Shown one piece after another: positions 52,488 to 62,166 of a stretch of 64,000 bases of DNA; position 1 is the first letter of the stretch, and each line of letters opens with the position of its first letter. The translations under genes and the position numbers were made by a program. The stretch spans positions 12,955 to 76,954 of the forward strand of contig CAZMCH010000008.1 of NCBI GenBank assembly GCA_964564735.1. The letters run 5' to 3'. The DNA comes from CAZMCH01 sp964564735. Lineage in GTDB: Bacteria; Poribacteria; DTPJ01. The notes under the pieces are model-generated. The model did no database searches. It was not told the DNA's origin and saw only the letters and a list, made by a program, of their open reading frames with translations.

Positions 52488-54131
52488 TTATCTATCTCTT
52501 ACTTTTTTACGTGAAGAACTATCGCTGGAACTTGAGCTATTAGAATTTTGCTGTTGCTGTTGTTGTCGTTTCTTCTTTGCTTCTTCTTCCTCTTCTTCAT
52601 TAGATTTCTTATTCTCTTCTACTTTAGCTTCTCTCTTCGGTGCAGGTGTATTGGAATTATCTTTACGTTGGATGTTTTCTGTTTTTCTTGATTCTTCTTG
52701 CCTTTTCCTTACTTCTTCTCTCTCAGAAGGTGCAGGTTTTTGAGGCTCGTTACTTGGACTTCTTTGAGGAGTTTTCTTTATCACATTTTCACGTTCTGGT
52801 GTTGGTGATGTGCTTCTCCTTATTTCTGTCGTTGGTCTAGTCTCTTCTCTACGTCCTTTTGTAGCATCAGATGTTTCAGTCCTTGTTGGAGTTCGCTCAA
52901 TTATTCTTGATTCACTTGCTCTTATACGTGTATCTGGAGTTGTTCTTTGTTCAATCTCTCTTCTTTGTTCGATATCCCTTCTTTGTTTCATCTCCACAAC
53001 TTCTGATCCACGAGTTTGAATTGACGGTGATAAACGAGCGCGTTCCGCAGAAGGTGATCTCATCGTTGTATCTGATAAGACGTTTCTTACTTGTTCCCTA
53101 GACCTTTGTATCTCAGCAGGTCTTGTTGACTTAGATATGCTATTATAATAAGTTTTTCTAGCTTCTTCATGTCTTGGTGTCCATTTTACTAGACGTTCAC
53201 GCTGCCAGTTTCTTGATTCGCCTCTGCGATGAACATATACTACATTGCTCCAACGTATATAATGACGATTTGGATTACTTACATAGTATATCCTTAAATA
53301 ATCATCATAATAGCGTCTTATCTCAATATAATTTCTATGATAATATGGATATGTATATCTTACATAGTAATAATCAGAAAAATGGAATATAGGACCTGTA
53401 TAAAAATACCAGTATGTGTAATTATACCATGGTCTCCATGAATAATCTTTGTAATATCTTGTTATAACACGAACGCTTGGCATATAGTTATATGTTTCAA
53501 CTTCTATATATTTGACATCAATTCTCTGCCTTCCTTCTGCAACTACATGGAGTTCCATAACACCATTTTTATCCATATGTTCTCTTGCTGATATTCTAAT
53601 TATTTCAAGTCGCTTTTTTGCAGGAAGGACAAATGTATCACCATATAATGGTTTTTCAATTGATTCATATCTACCTTCTGATGGATAATATTGTTCATAG
53701 TCATCGCCAATAACAGTTCTTTTTATCCATATTCGTCCAGCTATTTCATCATTTACATAATCATTATCGCTTTCACCATCATAATGAATCTTGATTCTAA
53801 CTGAACGTGCGCTTGATGGTAAATCAAAGTAATATATAGCACTCGCTATACCATAATTATAATCATCTCTGTCAAGAGAAGCCCATGAAGTTAACCTTAT
53901 ACCATCAGAAAAAATAGGGCTTTCTGTAACTGATGATTCGCCTCTTTCTACCCAGTCGTCAGTTTGATAACCACGACGATATTCGCTAGTTATCCTATCG
54001 CCATAATATGTATTATATGGATCAGAGCTATAGCTTACGCCAAAATCCACATCAGCAGTTAAAGGCTGTGTAGCAAAAATAAATACAGATAACATAGCCA
54101 TTAAAATTAAAGTTATATGTCTTTTTGTCAT
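52488..54131 (-). CDS. Secreted Tyr-rich protein with long Arg/Glu-rich disordered tail
   Basis: A 547-residue protein from ATG 54131 (GGGG nine bases upstream; a TTG three codons earlier is the alternative). Signal peptide with a cleavage site near PLTADV. Residues about 30-210 are a beta-rich domain (YFDLPSSARSVRIKIHYDGES). Residues about 220-300 are extremely rich in Tyr, Trp and Arg (WRPWYNYTYWYFY, DYYYVRYTYPYYHR). Residues about 310-547 are low complexity, rich in Arg, Glu, Ser, Thr and Pro, with a run of Gln and Ser and a final basic RKKVRDR. It could be an envelope or extracellular matrix protein. I recognise no family. Confidence 0.65.
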   Translation of the reverse strand: MTKRHITLILMAMLSVFIFATQPLTADVDFGVSYSSDPYNTYYGDRITSEYRRGYQTDDWVERGESSVTESPIFSDGIRLTSWASLDRDDYNYGIASAIYYFDLPSSARSVRIKIHYDGESDNDYVNDEIAGRIWIKRTVIGDDYEQYYPSEGRYESIEKPLYGDTFVLPAKKRLEIIRISAREHMDKNGVMELHVVAEGRQRIDVKYIEVETYNYMPSVRVITRYYKDYSWRPWYNYTYWYFYTGPIFHFSDYYYVRYTYPYYHRNYIEIRRYYDDYLRIYYVSNPNRHYIRWSNVVYVHRRGESRNWQRERLVKWTPRHEEARKTYYNSISKSTRPAEIQRSREQVRNVLSDTTMRSPSAERARLSPSIQTRGSEVVEMKQRRDIEQRREIEQRTTPDTRIRASESRIIERTPTRTETSDATKGRREETRPTTEIRRSTSPTPERENVIKKTPQRSPSNEPQKPAPSEREEVRKRQEESRKTENIQRKDNSNTPAPKREAKVEENKKSNEEEEEEAKKKRQQQQQQNSNSSSSSDSSSRKKVRDR

Positions 54132-54274
54132 TTTATTCAACCCCTTCTAAAAGTTTTTCTATAACAAGTTATAATTAAAATAAGCGATTTTATAATATCA
54201 AAAAATTCTAACAAACTATGTAGCAATTTTAATGCCAAGAGTGATTGAGAAACTAAAATATATATAAAAATATG

Positions 54275-54299
54275 AAAAGCCCTTATAAAAAGGGCTTTT
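54275..54299 (-). terminator. Rho-independent terminator
   Basis: AAAAGCCCTT (54275-54284) pairs perfectly with AAGGGCTTTT (54290-54299) around five bases, with A/T-runs on both sides. It lies in the 327-base gap downstream of the enolase-family gene; the rest of that gap holds nothing recognisable. Confidence 0.7.
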
Positions 54300-54458
54300 A
54301 CAATATTTAATTAAAATCGAAATACCAAATTCCAAACTGCCTAATTTTTGATTTTTAGTATCAATATCGTATCATTTTTGCAACATTATTTATAAATCCA
54401 GTATTTATAAGGATTTAATAGTATTGCATTTTTGATACACTTAAATAAAATTTGCTAT

Positions 54459-55589
54459 TTAATCAAAAAACTTCATTCCTGCACGCATATATTTCTTCAC
54501 ACCATCTGGATTTATCTCAAAGCCCAGCCCCGGCTTATCGGGAATAGCGATATATCCATTCTCAATGATTGGCTTATCTGTTATAACAAGCTCGTTCCAG
54601 TGTTGTCTGCCTAGCCAATGCCACTCCAAAACAGAGAAATTGGGAACACTTGCGCATACATGGCAAGAAGCAATAGTTCCCAACGGACCACAAACATTAT
54701 GCGGTGCAAAAGCTATATAATAAATCTCAGCCATGTTGGCAATTTTTTTCCCTTCTGAAAGCCCACAGCATTTTGGAATATCAGGCATTATAACATCAAC
54801 AGCCTGTTTCTCAATAAGGTCTCGAAATCCATATCTCAAAAATAGATTTTCACCAGCACATATTGGAGTGCTAGTGCATCTTTTGACTTCCCTCATAGCA
54901 TCAATGTTTTCAGGCGGAACAGGCTCCTCAAGCCACATCAGATTAAGTGTTTCCAAGCCCTTTGCTACACGAATTGCAGCGGATGTATCATATCTTCCGT
55001 GCATATCAACTGCAATATCAACATTAGGTCCAACAGATTCACGAACTGCTGTAACCTTATCAATCATGGCTTGCACTTCACCCGGCGTAACTGACCAATT
55101 CCAAACGTCAACCTTGTATGGACTTCCACCATCATCTATATCAAATTTTATGGCGTTAAATCCAAGATCAACAACTTTTTTCGCCTTTATTCCGCATGAT
55201 TCTGGATCATTTGCGCTACCACCACAATCAGAATAAAGCCTTATCTTATCTCTAAATTTTCCACCCAAAAGTTGATAAACAGGTAAACCAACAGCTTTTC
55301 CAACTAAATCCCAAAGGGCGATCTCAACGCCTGTTAGCGCAGTAATAACGTTTCCTGATAATGCACCATCAAAAAGATATGCACGCCTAACTTTTTCAAA
55401 TAGACGGTCAATATCCATAGGATTTTCGTTGATTAATAGCCCTTTCATATCACCAATTATTGCAGATGTTGCGGATCGTCCATGAATACATTCGCCTGTG
55501 CCTGTTAATCCTTCATCTGTATAAACTCTTACATACGTTGAAAAGCCATGACCCATAACTTCAATTGTCTGTATATCTGTAATTTTCAT
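54459..55589 (-). CDS. Enolase-superfamily sugar-acid dehydratase (MR/MLE type)
   Basis: A 376-residue mandelate racemase/muconate lactonising family enzyme, probably a galactonate- or related sugar-acid dehydratase. Metal and base residues are visible: NAIKFDID (Lys), VDMHGRYD (Asp), WLEEPVPP (Glu), AGENL (Glu) and APHNVCGP (His). N-terminal cap domain with MKITDIQTIEV. ATG at 55589 is chosen because relatives begin there; it has a poor ribosome-binding site, and AAGGAG lies 26 bases upstream in-frame from an alternative ATG at 55649. Likely converts a hexonate to its 2-keto-3-deoxy form. It is transcribed with the isomerase upstream. Confidence 0.88.
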   Translation of the reverse strand: MKITDIQTIEVMGHGFSTYVRVYTDEGLTGTGECIHGRSATSAIIGDMKGLLINENPMDIDRLFEKVRRAYLFDGALSGNVITALTGVEIALWDLVGKAVGLPVYQLLGGKFRDKIRLYSDCGGSANDPESCGIKAKKVVDLGFNAIKFDIDDGGSPYKVDVWNWSVTPGEVQAMIDKVTAVRESVGPNVDIAVDMHGRYDTSAAIRVAKGLETLNLMWLEEPVPPENIDAMREVKRCTSTPICAGENLFLRYGFRDLIEKQAVDVIMPDIPKCCGLSEGKKIANMAEIYYIAFAPHNVCGPLGTIASCHVCASVPNFSVLEWHWLGRQHWNELVITDKPIIENGYIAIPDKPGLGFEINPDGVKKYMRAGMKFFD

Positions 55590-55783
55590 AATTTTATAGC
55601 AGCAAATTTGCTGATTACTCCTTATATGAATTGTTAATATAAAACTCATGCCAGAATAAACATGGTTCTATGGATTACTTGATAATGCCAGCTACTACTT
55701 GCATCAAAACTAATGAGAGATAAAGAATAACCGAATAAACATTGATCAATTGAATCAATTGTAACTCATTTCACATCAAAGCT

Positions 55784-56599
55784 TCATATTAGCCCGACTA
55801 GGTGCATATAGCCCTTTACATTCCTGATACCAGCCTTGATCTCTTTTTCTTGATCATAAGCCCTTGAGGATGGTGGTGCATCTGTCAATTCAAGCATATA
55901 TGTCCTCTTATAATCAATCTCTTTAAATGCCAAAAAGATATCTTCCCAATCAATAAATCCCATTCCCGGAGGCATGTGATCGTCAACTTTTCCAAAGTTG
56001 TCCTGCAAATGCGTTGTGAATAATTTTGAGCCAGCCATCCTGATAGCTCGTTCAGCTCCGAGGTTACCAAGATTGGCATGTCCTGTATCAACATTAATGC
56101 CAAGATTGGGCATCTCAACAGCCTCAATTAAACCGAGCAAAAAGTCCATTGTCTCAAGTTTGCCATCATTCTCCAATGCGATCTCGATACTTTTATTTAA
56201 AGCATATTTACAGACCGCATCCAAAACATGACAAGCATCATCGTGTTTATGACCCCATATATGAATGACATTGACTCTTGAACCAATAGCAGAAGCGATG
56301 TCTATACAATGCTTGTTAGTCTTTATCATAAGTTCAGCATCGCTAACATCAAACCCGCCGGGTCCTCCTGTATGGCATGACCAGCTATCTATGCCAATTT
56401 TATTAGCATGTTGACCGATCTTGTATGCATCATCAACAGTAAGATGATATATATGCGAATATTCAACATCAGTATATCCATATCTTTTGTTTGTATTCAA
56501 AGCCTGCATTATTCTTTGTGCGTCAAATACCCAGCCTTTTGTGTTACGTTCATTTATATCTGGATACAGTATATTACAACCGATTCTGTAATTATTCAT
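55784..56599 (-). CDS. Sugar phosphate isomerase/epimerase-like TIM barrel
   Basis: A 271-residue AP-endonuclease-2-type TIM barrel. Metal ligands Glu in IALENDG, Asp-His in NVDTGHANLG, His in FTTHLQDN, and Glu in YMLELTD. GGAGA precedes the start ATG. It is placed between a putative hydrolase and an enolase-family dehydratase on the same strand, suggesting a sugar catabolic set. It is not closely similar to the one at 6402. Substrate unknown. Confidence 0.82.
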   Translation of the reverse strand: MNNYRIGCNILYPDINERNTKGWVFDAQRIMQALNTNKRYGYTDVEYSHIYHLTVDDAYKIGQHANKIGIDSWSCHTGGPGGFDVSDAELMIKTNKHCIDIASAIGSRVNVIHIWGHKHDDACHVLDAVCKYALNKSIEIALENDGKLETMDFLLGLIEAVEMPNLGINVDTGHANLGNLGAERAIRMAGSKLFTTHLQDNFGKVDDHMPPGMGFIDWEDIFLAFKEIDYKRTYMLELTDAPPSSRAYDQEKEIKAGIRNVKGYMHLVGLI

Positions 56600-56645
56600 T
56601 TTACTATCTCCATTGATGAGTGAAATTTATTGCTCATTGCATATT

Positions 56646-56705
56646 TCGCTATACATATTACGAAATAAATCATTGAAAATCCACCAAATTCGTTTTATCA
56701 GTCTT
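56646..56705. repeat. Degenerate fragment of the 28251-type repeat
   Basis: TCGCTATACATATTACGAAATAA and ATTCGTTTTATCAG align with TCGCTTCACATATTGCGAAC and ATTCGTTTTAGCTG at 28251-28338, the central part having diverged. It fills the short gap between two minus-strand genes. Confidence 0.35.
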
Positions 56706-58382
56706 CTATTTTTGTCTAACAGAAAAAGCACGTCTTAGAATTTGTAAATTATGCGAATTAATATTTGCCTGAATTGATTGATCATTAAAGTTTGTCAAAA
56801 CAATGAGATCTGAAAAATAATAGACTCCTACACGAGAACGAACGCTTATATCAATTGGATATGGCGAAAGCAGTTCACTTCTTAGTATATCAACTAGCTT
56901 TTGTGGTAAATTCGGCAAAGAAACAGGTTCTCCAACAGTAACACGCCCCGAACCTTCTGGATATCTGAATGTCTTTGTATTAAAAACAATTACCTTGCCT
57001 TTTCCATAGTTTTTCCTTGTCAATACAGGCACATTTCCAGACGAATGAACCGCAGTTGCGAGAACTTCTGCGGAAATTGGATGAAGATTTCTCCCAAAAT
57101 GAATATGAGATTCTGCTTCGTCGAGTGAACCATTAACCGAAAATCTATATGTCCATATATCTGCAGGTGTAACAGGCGGATTCGAGTATCCAGCAAGTCT
57201 TAAAAATCTCTCATCATTGGCCATTTTTTCAAGAAAGCCGGGTGTAAATGCGACAGTTCCGCCTTTTTCTATAAATGAAATTATTTTATCAGCAATATAA
57301 GGGTCATTGGCAGAATGTAAAGGCAAAAAAATTGATTTTGCATCTTTTGGAAACTGATGATATGGTATAATTGGTAATCCTAACATACCTAAATAATCCA
57401 GAATGTAAGTTTCATCTTCCCCGTCGGAATTGACAGGTTTATAAAACGCAATACCTTCTGGTTTATGCCCATCTAAAATTTCGGCAAGCTTTATAAGCTC
57501 AGGAATTGCTTCGATAAGTGCCTTTGTATTTGGGTTTTCCAGGGAATAAAGCGATGGTTCATAATGAAATCTTATCAATTCTCTTGCCCCTGCAAGAATA
57601 CTCTGGACAGCCTGCTCAACATATATTTCAGGATAGCAGTTGATAAAGTCAAACCATCCTCCTCCTATTTTTTCACCAGATATTGAGGCAAGCCATCTAT
57701 AATTCGCAAAAGCCTGATATTGATGGACATATTCTACAAGCGGATCGCGTATTTCTGTTCCAACCCATACTTCATCAAAATTTTTCGGATGATTCTCAAC
57801 GTCATAACCAAATACATGAAATCTATCATACCATTGTGGATATTTAATTATCATCTTAATTTCGGGATTTTCCGATTTTGCCGGATTGATAATAAATTCT
57901 TTTGCAATATAGGCAAGTAATTCACGATAGTATTCACTCCAACTACGATTACCTTTTGCAGAACGGCACTCCTCACAATGACAGTGTGTGCAAAGGAAAT
58001 CATCAACGATAATTTCATCAAAAATTCTCGCTGTCTTTTGGACTATCTCTTTTACCTCGCTTTGTGTTCCATTATTTGTATAGCAAAGCCACCATTTCGC
58101 ATGAGTATCAGCCTTGCCTGTTCCCTGAGTTGGTGTTAATCCAGCAGAAACTTTAAGACCGTTTTCTTGCAGAAAATCACGTGCTTTGATTAATACTTCT
58201 TCACCAGGAAAATGCCCCCCACGTAGGCAATCAAAATAAACCTTGCTAATATTATTTGCCCTAAATAATTGCAATGCTTCGTTTAATCCTGCTTCATCGC
58301 TGAAATAGGCATTTACATTATGCGCTGGCACAAATGCGCTGAAACGTAATTTTCCACTGTGTCCATTATATATTTCTTGCAT
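56706..58382 (-). CDS. Putative hydrolase, TIM barrel plus GATase-like domain
   Basis: A 558-residue protein from ATG 58382, six bases after GAGGA. N-terminal residues about 1-300 look like a glycosyl-hydrolase TIM barrel: YFDCLRGGHF, IIVDDFLCTHCHCEECR (Asp pair after a strand), IKYPQWYDRFHVFGYD, VGTEIRD. Residues about 320-470 resemble a glutamine-amidotransferase-like fold (FLPLHSANDPYIADKIISFI), as in GH42-type trimerisation domains. It has no signal peptide. The reaction is not established. It is the first gene of the run leading to the isomerase and dehydratase. Confidence 0.6.
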   Translation of the reverse strand: MQEIYNGHSGKLRFSAFVPAHNVNAYFSDEAGLNEALQLFRANNISKVYFDCLRGGHFPGEEVLIKARDFLQENGLKVSAGLTPTQGTGKADTHAKWWLCYTNNGTQSEVKEIVQKTARIFDEIIVDDFLCTHCHCEECRSAKGNRSWSEYYRELLAYIAKEFIINPAKSENPEIKMIIKYPQWYDRFHVFGYDVENHPKNFDEVWVGTEIRDPLVEYVHQYQAFANYRWLASISGEKIGGGWFDFINCYPEIYVEQAVQSILAGARELIRFHYEPSLYSLENPNTKALIEAIPELIKLAEILDGHKPEGIAFYKPVNSDGEDETYILDYLGMLGLPIIPYHQFPKDAKSIFLPLHSANDPYIADKIISFIEKGGTVAFTPGFLEKMANDERFLRLAGYSNPPVTPADIWTYRFSVNGSLDEAESHIHFGRNLHPISAEVLATAVHSSGNVPVLTRKNYGKGKVIVFNTKTFRYPEGSGRVTVGEPVSLPNLPQKLVDILRSELLSPYPIDISVRSRVGVYYFSDLIVLTNFNDQSIQANINSHNLQILRRAFSVRQK

Positions 58383-58419
58383 AAGAAATCCTCTTTTCAT
58401 AAAAAAATAGCTTAATTAC

Positions 58420-58448
58420 TTGATCTGTATTAAGACATATTGTAATAT
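58420..58448 (+). promoter_or_regulatory. Predicted promoter for the LamG pair
   Basis: TTGATC and TAATAT are 17 bases apart; a TATAAT lies slightly further on. About 70 bases before the first LamG gene, in the divergent gap. Confidence 0.4.
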
Positions 58449-58516
58449 ATAATCAGTATGTAGTTCAAGCTGTTTTAAGGAGTTGTCTTGGTAAAAACAT
58501 AAAAGGAGGAATTGTA

Positions 58517-59263
58517 ATGGTTTTCAGAAAAGTTTTTTTCTTGGTTGCTGTTTTCATGATGATCGTTTCTTATGCTTACGGAGGAGACGGATTAGTTCTC
58601 TATCTTCCATTTAACGGTGATGCTATGGATGCCTCTGGTAATGGCAATAACGGAGTTATTGTAGGAAATGCAAACTGGGTTGCTGGAAAATTTGATAAAG
58701 CGATGCTCTTTGATGGTGCTACTTACGTTGAAGTTGCGGATAAACCAAACAGCGGATTTGATAACGTCCCCGGATTAACAATAGAGCTTTGGATAAAAAT
58801 AGATGAACATCATGATAATGGTATTGTTGTAAAGCTATCTAATGCTGGACAATATTGGCCATGTAGTTATAATCTAGAAACATGGTCAGATCAGCTTATA
58901 TATTTTGATATAGGTGCAGATATAGGTAAATATACAACATCAAATTATCCGCTTGGCGAATGGTTTCACATGGCAGGGGTTTTTGATGGCAAAGCAAAAG
59001 AAGATCGCCTGTATGTCAATGGTGAACTAAAAAGCACTACCGCAAGACCAGAAACGGTTGTTCCAGACGGTGACTTGCCAGTTTATATTGGATGTGTTGC
59101 ACCGGGTCAGTTATTCTTTAAGGGGACAATGGATGATCTTGCCATTTATAGCAGAGCATTAACTCAGGCTGAAATAATGTCTGATATGAATTCATTGGTA
59201 ACTGCTGTAAATAATACAGGCAAAATCTCAACAACATGGGCAGATATAAAGGCTCAAAGATAA
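58517..59263 (+). CDS. Secreted LamG-domain protein with TWxxIK C-terminal tail (tandem copy 1)
   Basis: A 248-residue protein, ATG after AAAGGAGG. Signal peptide ends near YAYGG. LamG/concanavalin-type domain residues about 25-225: GLVLYLPFNGDAMDASG, AMLFDGATYVEVA, LTIELWIKIDEHHDNGIVVK, WFHMAGVFDG, LYVNGELK, VYIGCVAPGQLFFKG and MDDLAIYSRALTQAEI. The tail KISTTWADIKAQR after TAVNNTG matches the shared motif. Its neighbour is a close paralogue. A glycan-binding surface protein is likely; no catalytic residues are seen. Confidence 0.85.
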   Translation: MVFRKVFFLVAVFMMIVSYAYGGDGLVLYLPFNGDAMDASGNGNNGVIVGNANWVAGKFDKAMLFDGATYVEVADKPNSGFDNVPGLTIELWIKIDEHHDNGIVVKLSNAGQYWPCSYNLETWSDQLIYFDIGADIGKYTTSNYPLGEWFHMAGVFDGKAKEDRLYVNGELKSTTARPETVVPDGDLPVYIGCVAPGQLFFKGTMDDLAIYSRALTQAEIMSDMNSLVTAVNNTGKISTTWADIKAQR

Positions 59264-59275
59264 AGGGGTGATCCT

Positions 59276-60025
59276 ATGACGAACAAGATTTTATTATGCC
59301 TTTTATCAATGATGTTTTTTATGATATTACAGACCGCCTTTGCAGTAGAAGACGGGCTTGTTCTTTATCTGCCATTTGACTCAAATTTTAATGATGCATC
59401 CAAAAATAAATTCCCTGTTGAAGTTCAGGGAAAAGAATCCTATATGAATGGAAAATATGGCAAAGCATTTGAATTTGATGGTGCAACATCCCTTTCGGTA
59501 GCCGATGAAAAAGAAAAAACGTTTGATGGGACACCCGGCTTGACTATTGGTGTCTGGACGTTCATAAATGAACATCATGATAATGGGATTGTAGTGAAAT
59601 TAACTACTGGTAATTACTGGCCCTGCAGTTATAATCTTGAGACATGGTCAGATCAGCTTGCATATTTTGATGTTGGTGCCGATGCTGGAAGCTATGCAAC
59701 AGCAAGCTATCCGCTAAAAGAATGGTTTTATTTAGTTGGTGTGTTTGATGGTGCAAAAGGCGAAGACCGAATATATATAAACGGCAAACTCGAAAAAACT
59801 AACAATAGAGCAGAAAAAGTTGTGCCTGATGGTGTTCATCCTGTATATATCGGGTGTGTTGCTGCTGGACAGCTTTTCTTTCGAGGTGGTCTTGATGACC
59901 TTGTTATTTATAATCGTGCTTTGACGGATACGGAAATCAAAGAGAATATGAATGGCAATATATTAGCTGTTGATAAAGTTGGCAAACTTAGCACTGCTTG
60001 GGCAAATATAAAAAGTCAAAATTAG
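59276..60025 (+). CDS. Secreted LamG-domain protein with TWxxIK C-terminal tail (tandem copy 2)
   Basis: A 249-residue close paralogue of the preceding protein, 12 bases downstream with its own GGGGTG site. Signal peptide ends around QTAFA. Conserved stretches include DEHHDNGIVVKL-type (NEHHDNGIVVKL), WPCSYNLETWSDQL, VPDGVHPVYIGCVA and DDLVIYNRALTDTEI. Tail KLSTAWANIKSQN after LAVDKVG. Strong similarity points to recent duplication. Function as for copy 1. A classical terminator follows. Confidence 0.85.
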   Translation: MTNKILLCLLSMMFFMILQTAFAVEDGLVLYLPFDSNFNDASKNKFPVEVQGKESYMNGKYGKAFEFDGATSLSVADEKEKTFDGTPGLTIGVWTFINEHHDNGIVVKLTTGNYWPCSYNLETWSDQLAYFDVGADAGSYATASYPLKEWFYLVGVFDGAKGEDRIYINGKLEKTNNRAEKVVPDGVHPVYIGCVAAGQLFFRGGLDDLVIYNRALTDTEIKENMNGNILAVDKVGKLSTAWANIKSQN

Positions 60026-60043
60026 ATATAATATTTAACATCG

Positions 60044-60074
60044 AAGCGGAGTTAGTTAAGACTCCGCTTTTTAT
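60044..60074 (+). terminator. Rho-independent terminator
   Basis: AAGCGGAGT (60044-60052) pairs perfectly with ACTCCGCTT (60061-60069), then TTTATTT. It ends the LamG pair transcript before the membrane-protein gene. Confidence 0.85.
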
Positions 60075-60097
60075 TTAGCTTGATTCGATGGTGTTTG

Positions 60098-62014
60098 ATG
60101 GTTGAAAATAAAGAAAACAAAGTTACAATCCGTTCAGTGATAATTGGATTATTATTAATGCCAATAAATTACTACTGGCTTGTAAAAATGGAGGTTATAG
60201 ATAGCAGACTTTGGTCAACAAGCGCTTCTCTTTTCTTTACTTCTGTATTTTCTTTATTTGTCATTATTATTCTTAATTATCCAATCTCAAAAATATCTCC
60301 AAAGCTTTCACTCAAGCCAACCGAATTAGTTACTATTTATGTTATATTTAATATTTCTTCTGCAGTTGGTGGACAAGGAATGATAATGGTTCTTATAGGT
60401 GGAATAGGCTATGCGTTTCGGTTTGCCACACCTGAAAATGAATGGCAAGATATGTTCCAACCGTATTTACCAAGGTGGCTTGTTGTTGATAATATAAAGG
60501 CTTTAGACAATGCCTATGAAGGCGAATCGTCATTTTATATTTCAGAACATATACAAGTTTGGATAAAGCCTGTTTTATGGTGGTCGCTTTTTTTATTTGC
60601 TTTGGTTTTTGCTATGCTTTGTATAAATATCATTATTAGAAAGCATTGGATTGAAAAAGAAAGGCTTTCATATCCAATTATTCAACTACCTTTGGAAATG
60701 ATAAAAAGTCCAACATTATCAGGCTTCTTTCAAAATAAGCTGATGTGGATCGGATTTGGGATAGCATTATCCATAAGCCTTATCAATGGGTTTCATTTCC
60801 TTTCTCCAAGAATACCGGGCTTACAAAATGTCTATGATATAACCTATGTTTTTTCAGAAAAACCTTGGAGTTCGATGGCAACAGATGGAATATTTATTGC
60901 GTTTTATCCGTGTGCAGTTGGATTAGCCTTTCTTATGCCTCTAGATATGGCTTTTTCTGTATGGTTTTTTTATTTCTTTTGGCTTGCAGAACTTTTTATC
61001 GGCGGAATAATGGGGCTTCGCAGTATGCCTGAGTTTCCATATCCAAAATATCAGGCTTCTGGTGCTTGTATCAGTATAGGCATACTCTCGCTTTGGATAA
61101 GCCGAAGTCAGTTAGCTGATGTTTTCAGGCGTTTGATCGGCAAAGGCAATATTGATGACAAAAACGAACCTATGCGATACCGAACAGCAACATTTGGATT
61201 AGCTATTAGCTTGCTGATACTTATTCTCTTTAGTATGAGAATGGGGATAGCGTTGTGGGTTGCTATACTTTTTATATTTTTCTATCTTATGACTTCTATT
61301 GCAGTAACACGCATGAGGGCAGAATTAGGTCCTTTTTACCATGAGTTTTATTACGGTGGTGCAGAACAAGTTATTACTGCATTATTTGGGACAAAAAGGG
61401 TCGGCGCGATGAGTTTAACAGGATTATCTTTATTTTGGGGAATAACTCGCGCACAAAGTAGCCATCCTATGCCACATCAACTTGAGAGCTTCAAACTTGC
61501 CGAAAAAACAAACCTATCTAATAAAGGCATGTGTGTTGTTTTGATACTCGCAACTGGTCTAGGGATTGTCTCCTCATTTTGGATATTGCTTGATGTTTTT
61601 TATCGTAAAGGAATGACCGGTTGCACATATTTTGGCTATGAGATATTCACAAGGCTAGAAAACTGGCTTCAGAGATTAGCAAGCCCTGACTATGTAGCAT
61701 CTGGCTTTATGGGATTTGGCTCTATATTTACTTTTTTCCTGATGTTTATGAGGCGCAGGTTTATTTGGTGGCAGTTTCACCCATTGGGATATGTCATAAC
61801 ACAAGGTGATTGGGGTATAAAGTTTTTATGGTTCTCGGTATTTATAAGTTATATAATTAAGCATAGATTATTGAGTTATGGAGGAGTTAAAGCATATCGC
61901 AGGGCTTTGCCTGTCTTTATGGGTCTAATTCTGGGAGACTTTGTTGCTGGATCAGTATGGCAAATAATAGGCTGGATAGCTGGAATACCGACTTATTCAT
62001 TCAAAAATTGGTAG
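60098..62014 (+). CDS. Large DUF6785-like polytopic membrane protein
   Basis: About 638 residues with at least twelve hydrophobic helices. It begins VENKENKVTIRSVIIGLLLMPINYYW (a long first helix), contains a large loop at about 120-165 and conserved-looking stretches such as EKERLSYPIIQLPLEM, TDGIFIAFYPCAVGLAFLMP, RMRAELGPFYHEFYYGG and ITRAQSSHPMPHQLESFKLA. These match the DUF6785/6784 large membrane-protein family, distantly like oligopeptide transporters, found in Planctomycetes-type genomes. Function unknown; transport is likely. The start is uncertain: ATG 60098 has a weak site. It lies just after the terminator, so it has its own transcription or read-through. Confidence 0.7.
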   Translation: MVENKENKVTIRSVIIGLLLMPINYYWLVKMEVIDSRLWSTSASLFFTSVFSLFVIIILNYPISKISPKLSLKPTELVTIYVIFNISSAVGGQGMIMVLIGGIGYAFRFATPENEWQDMFQPYLPRWLVVDNIKALDNAYEGESSFYISEHIQVWIKPVLWWSLFLFALVFAMLCINIIIRKHWIEKERLSYPIIQLPLEMIKSPTLSGFFQNKLMWIGFGIALSISLINGFHFLSPRIPGLQNVYDITYVFSEKPWSSMATDGIFIAFYPCAVGLAFLMPLDMAFSVWFFYFFWLAELFIGGIMGLRSMPEFPYPKYQASGACISIGILSLWISRSQLADVFRRLIGKGNIDDKNEPMRYRTATFGLAISLLILILFSMRMGIALWVAILFIFFYLMTSIAVTRMRAELGPFYHEFYYGGAEQVITALFGTKRVGAMSLTGLSLFWGITRAQSSHPMPHQLESFKLAEKTNLSNKGMCVVLILATGLGIVSSFWILLDVFYRKGMTGCTYFGYEIFTRLENWLQRLASPDYVASGFMGFGSIFTFFLMFMRRRFIWWQFHPLGYVITQGDWGIKFLWFSVFISYIIKHRLLSYGGVKAYRRALPVFMGLILGDFVAGSVWQIIGWIAGIPTYSFKNW

Positions 62015-62166
62015 TAATTTTGGAAATATTATGTTTAAGGAAAATGTTTATATTCTTGAAAAATAAATTAAGAAAAACTCAACTTTTTTATGAATTTTGA
62101 CGTATATAATATATCAAACAAATAGTTAATATAGAAAATCCGATAGTTGTTCTGGGGTGATTGAAT

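Noticed and set aside
52468..53101. Plus-strand frames rich in Leu/Phe/Ser opposite the Arg/Glu-rich tail
   Set aside because: Low-complexity coding on one strand automatically gives open hydrophobic frames on the other; no start sites or similarity.
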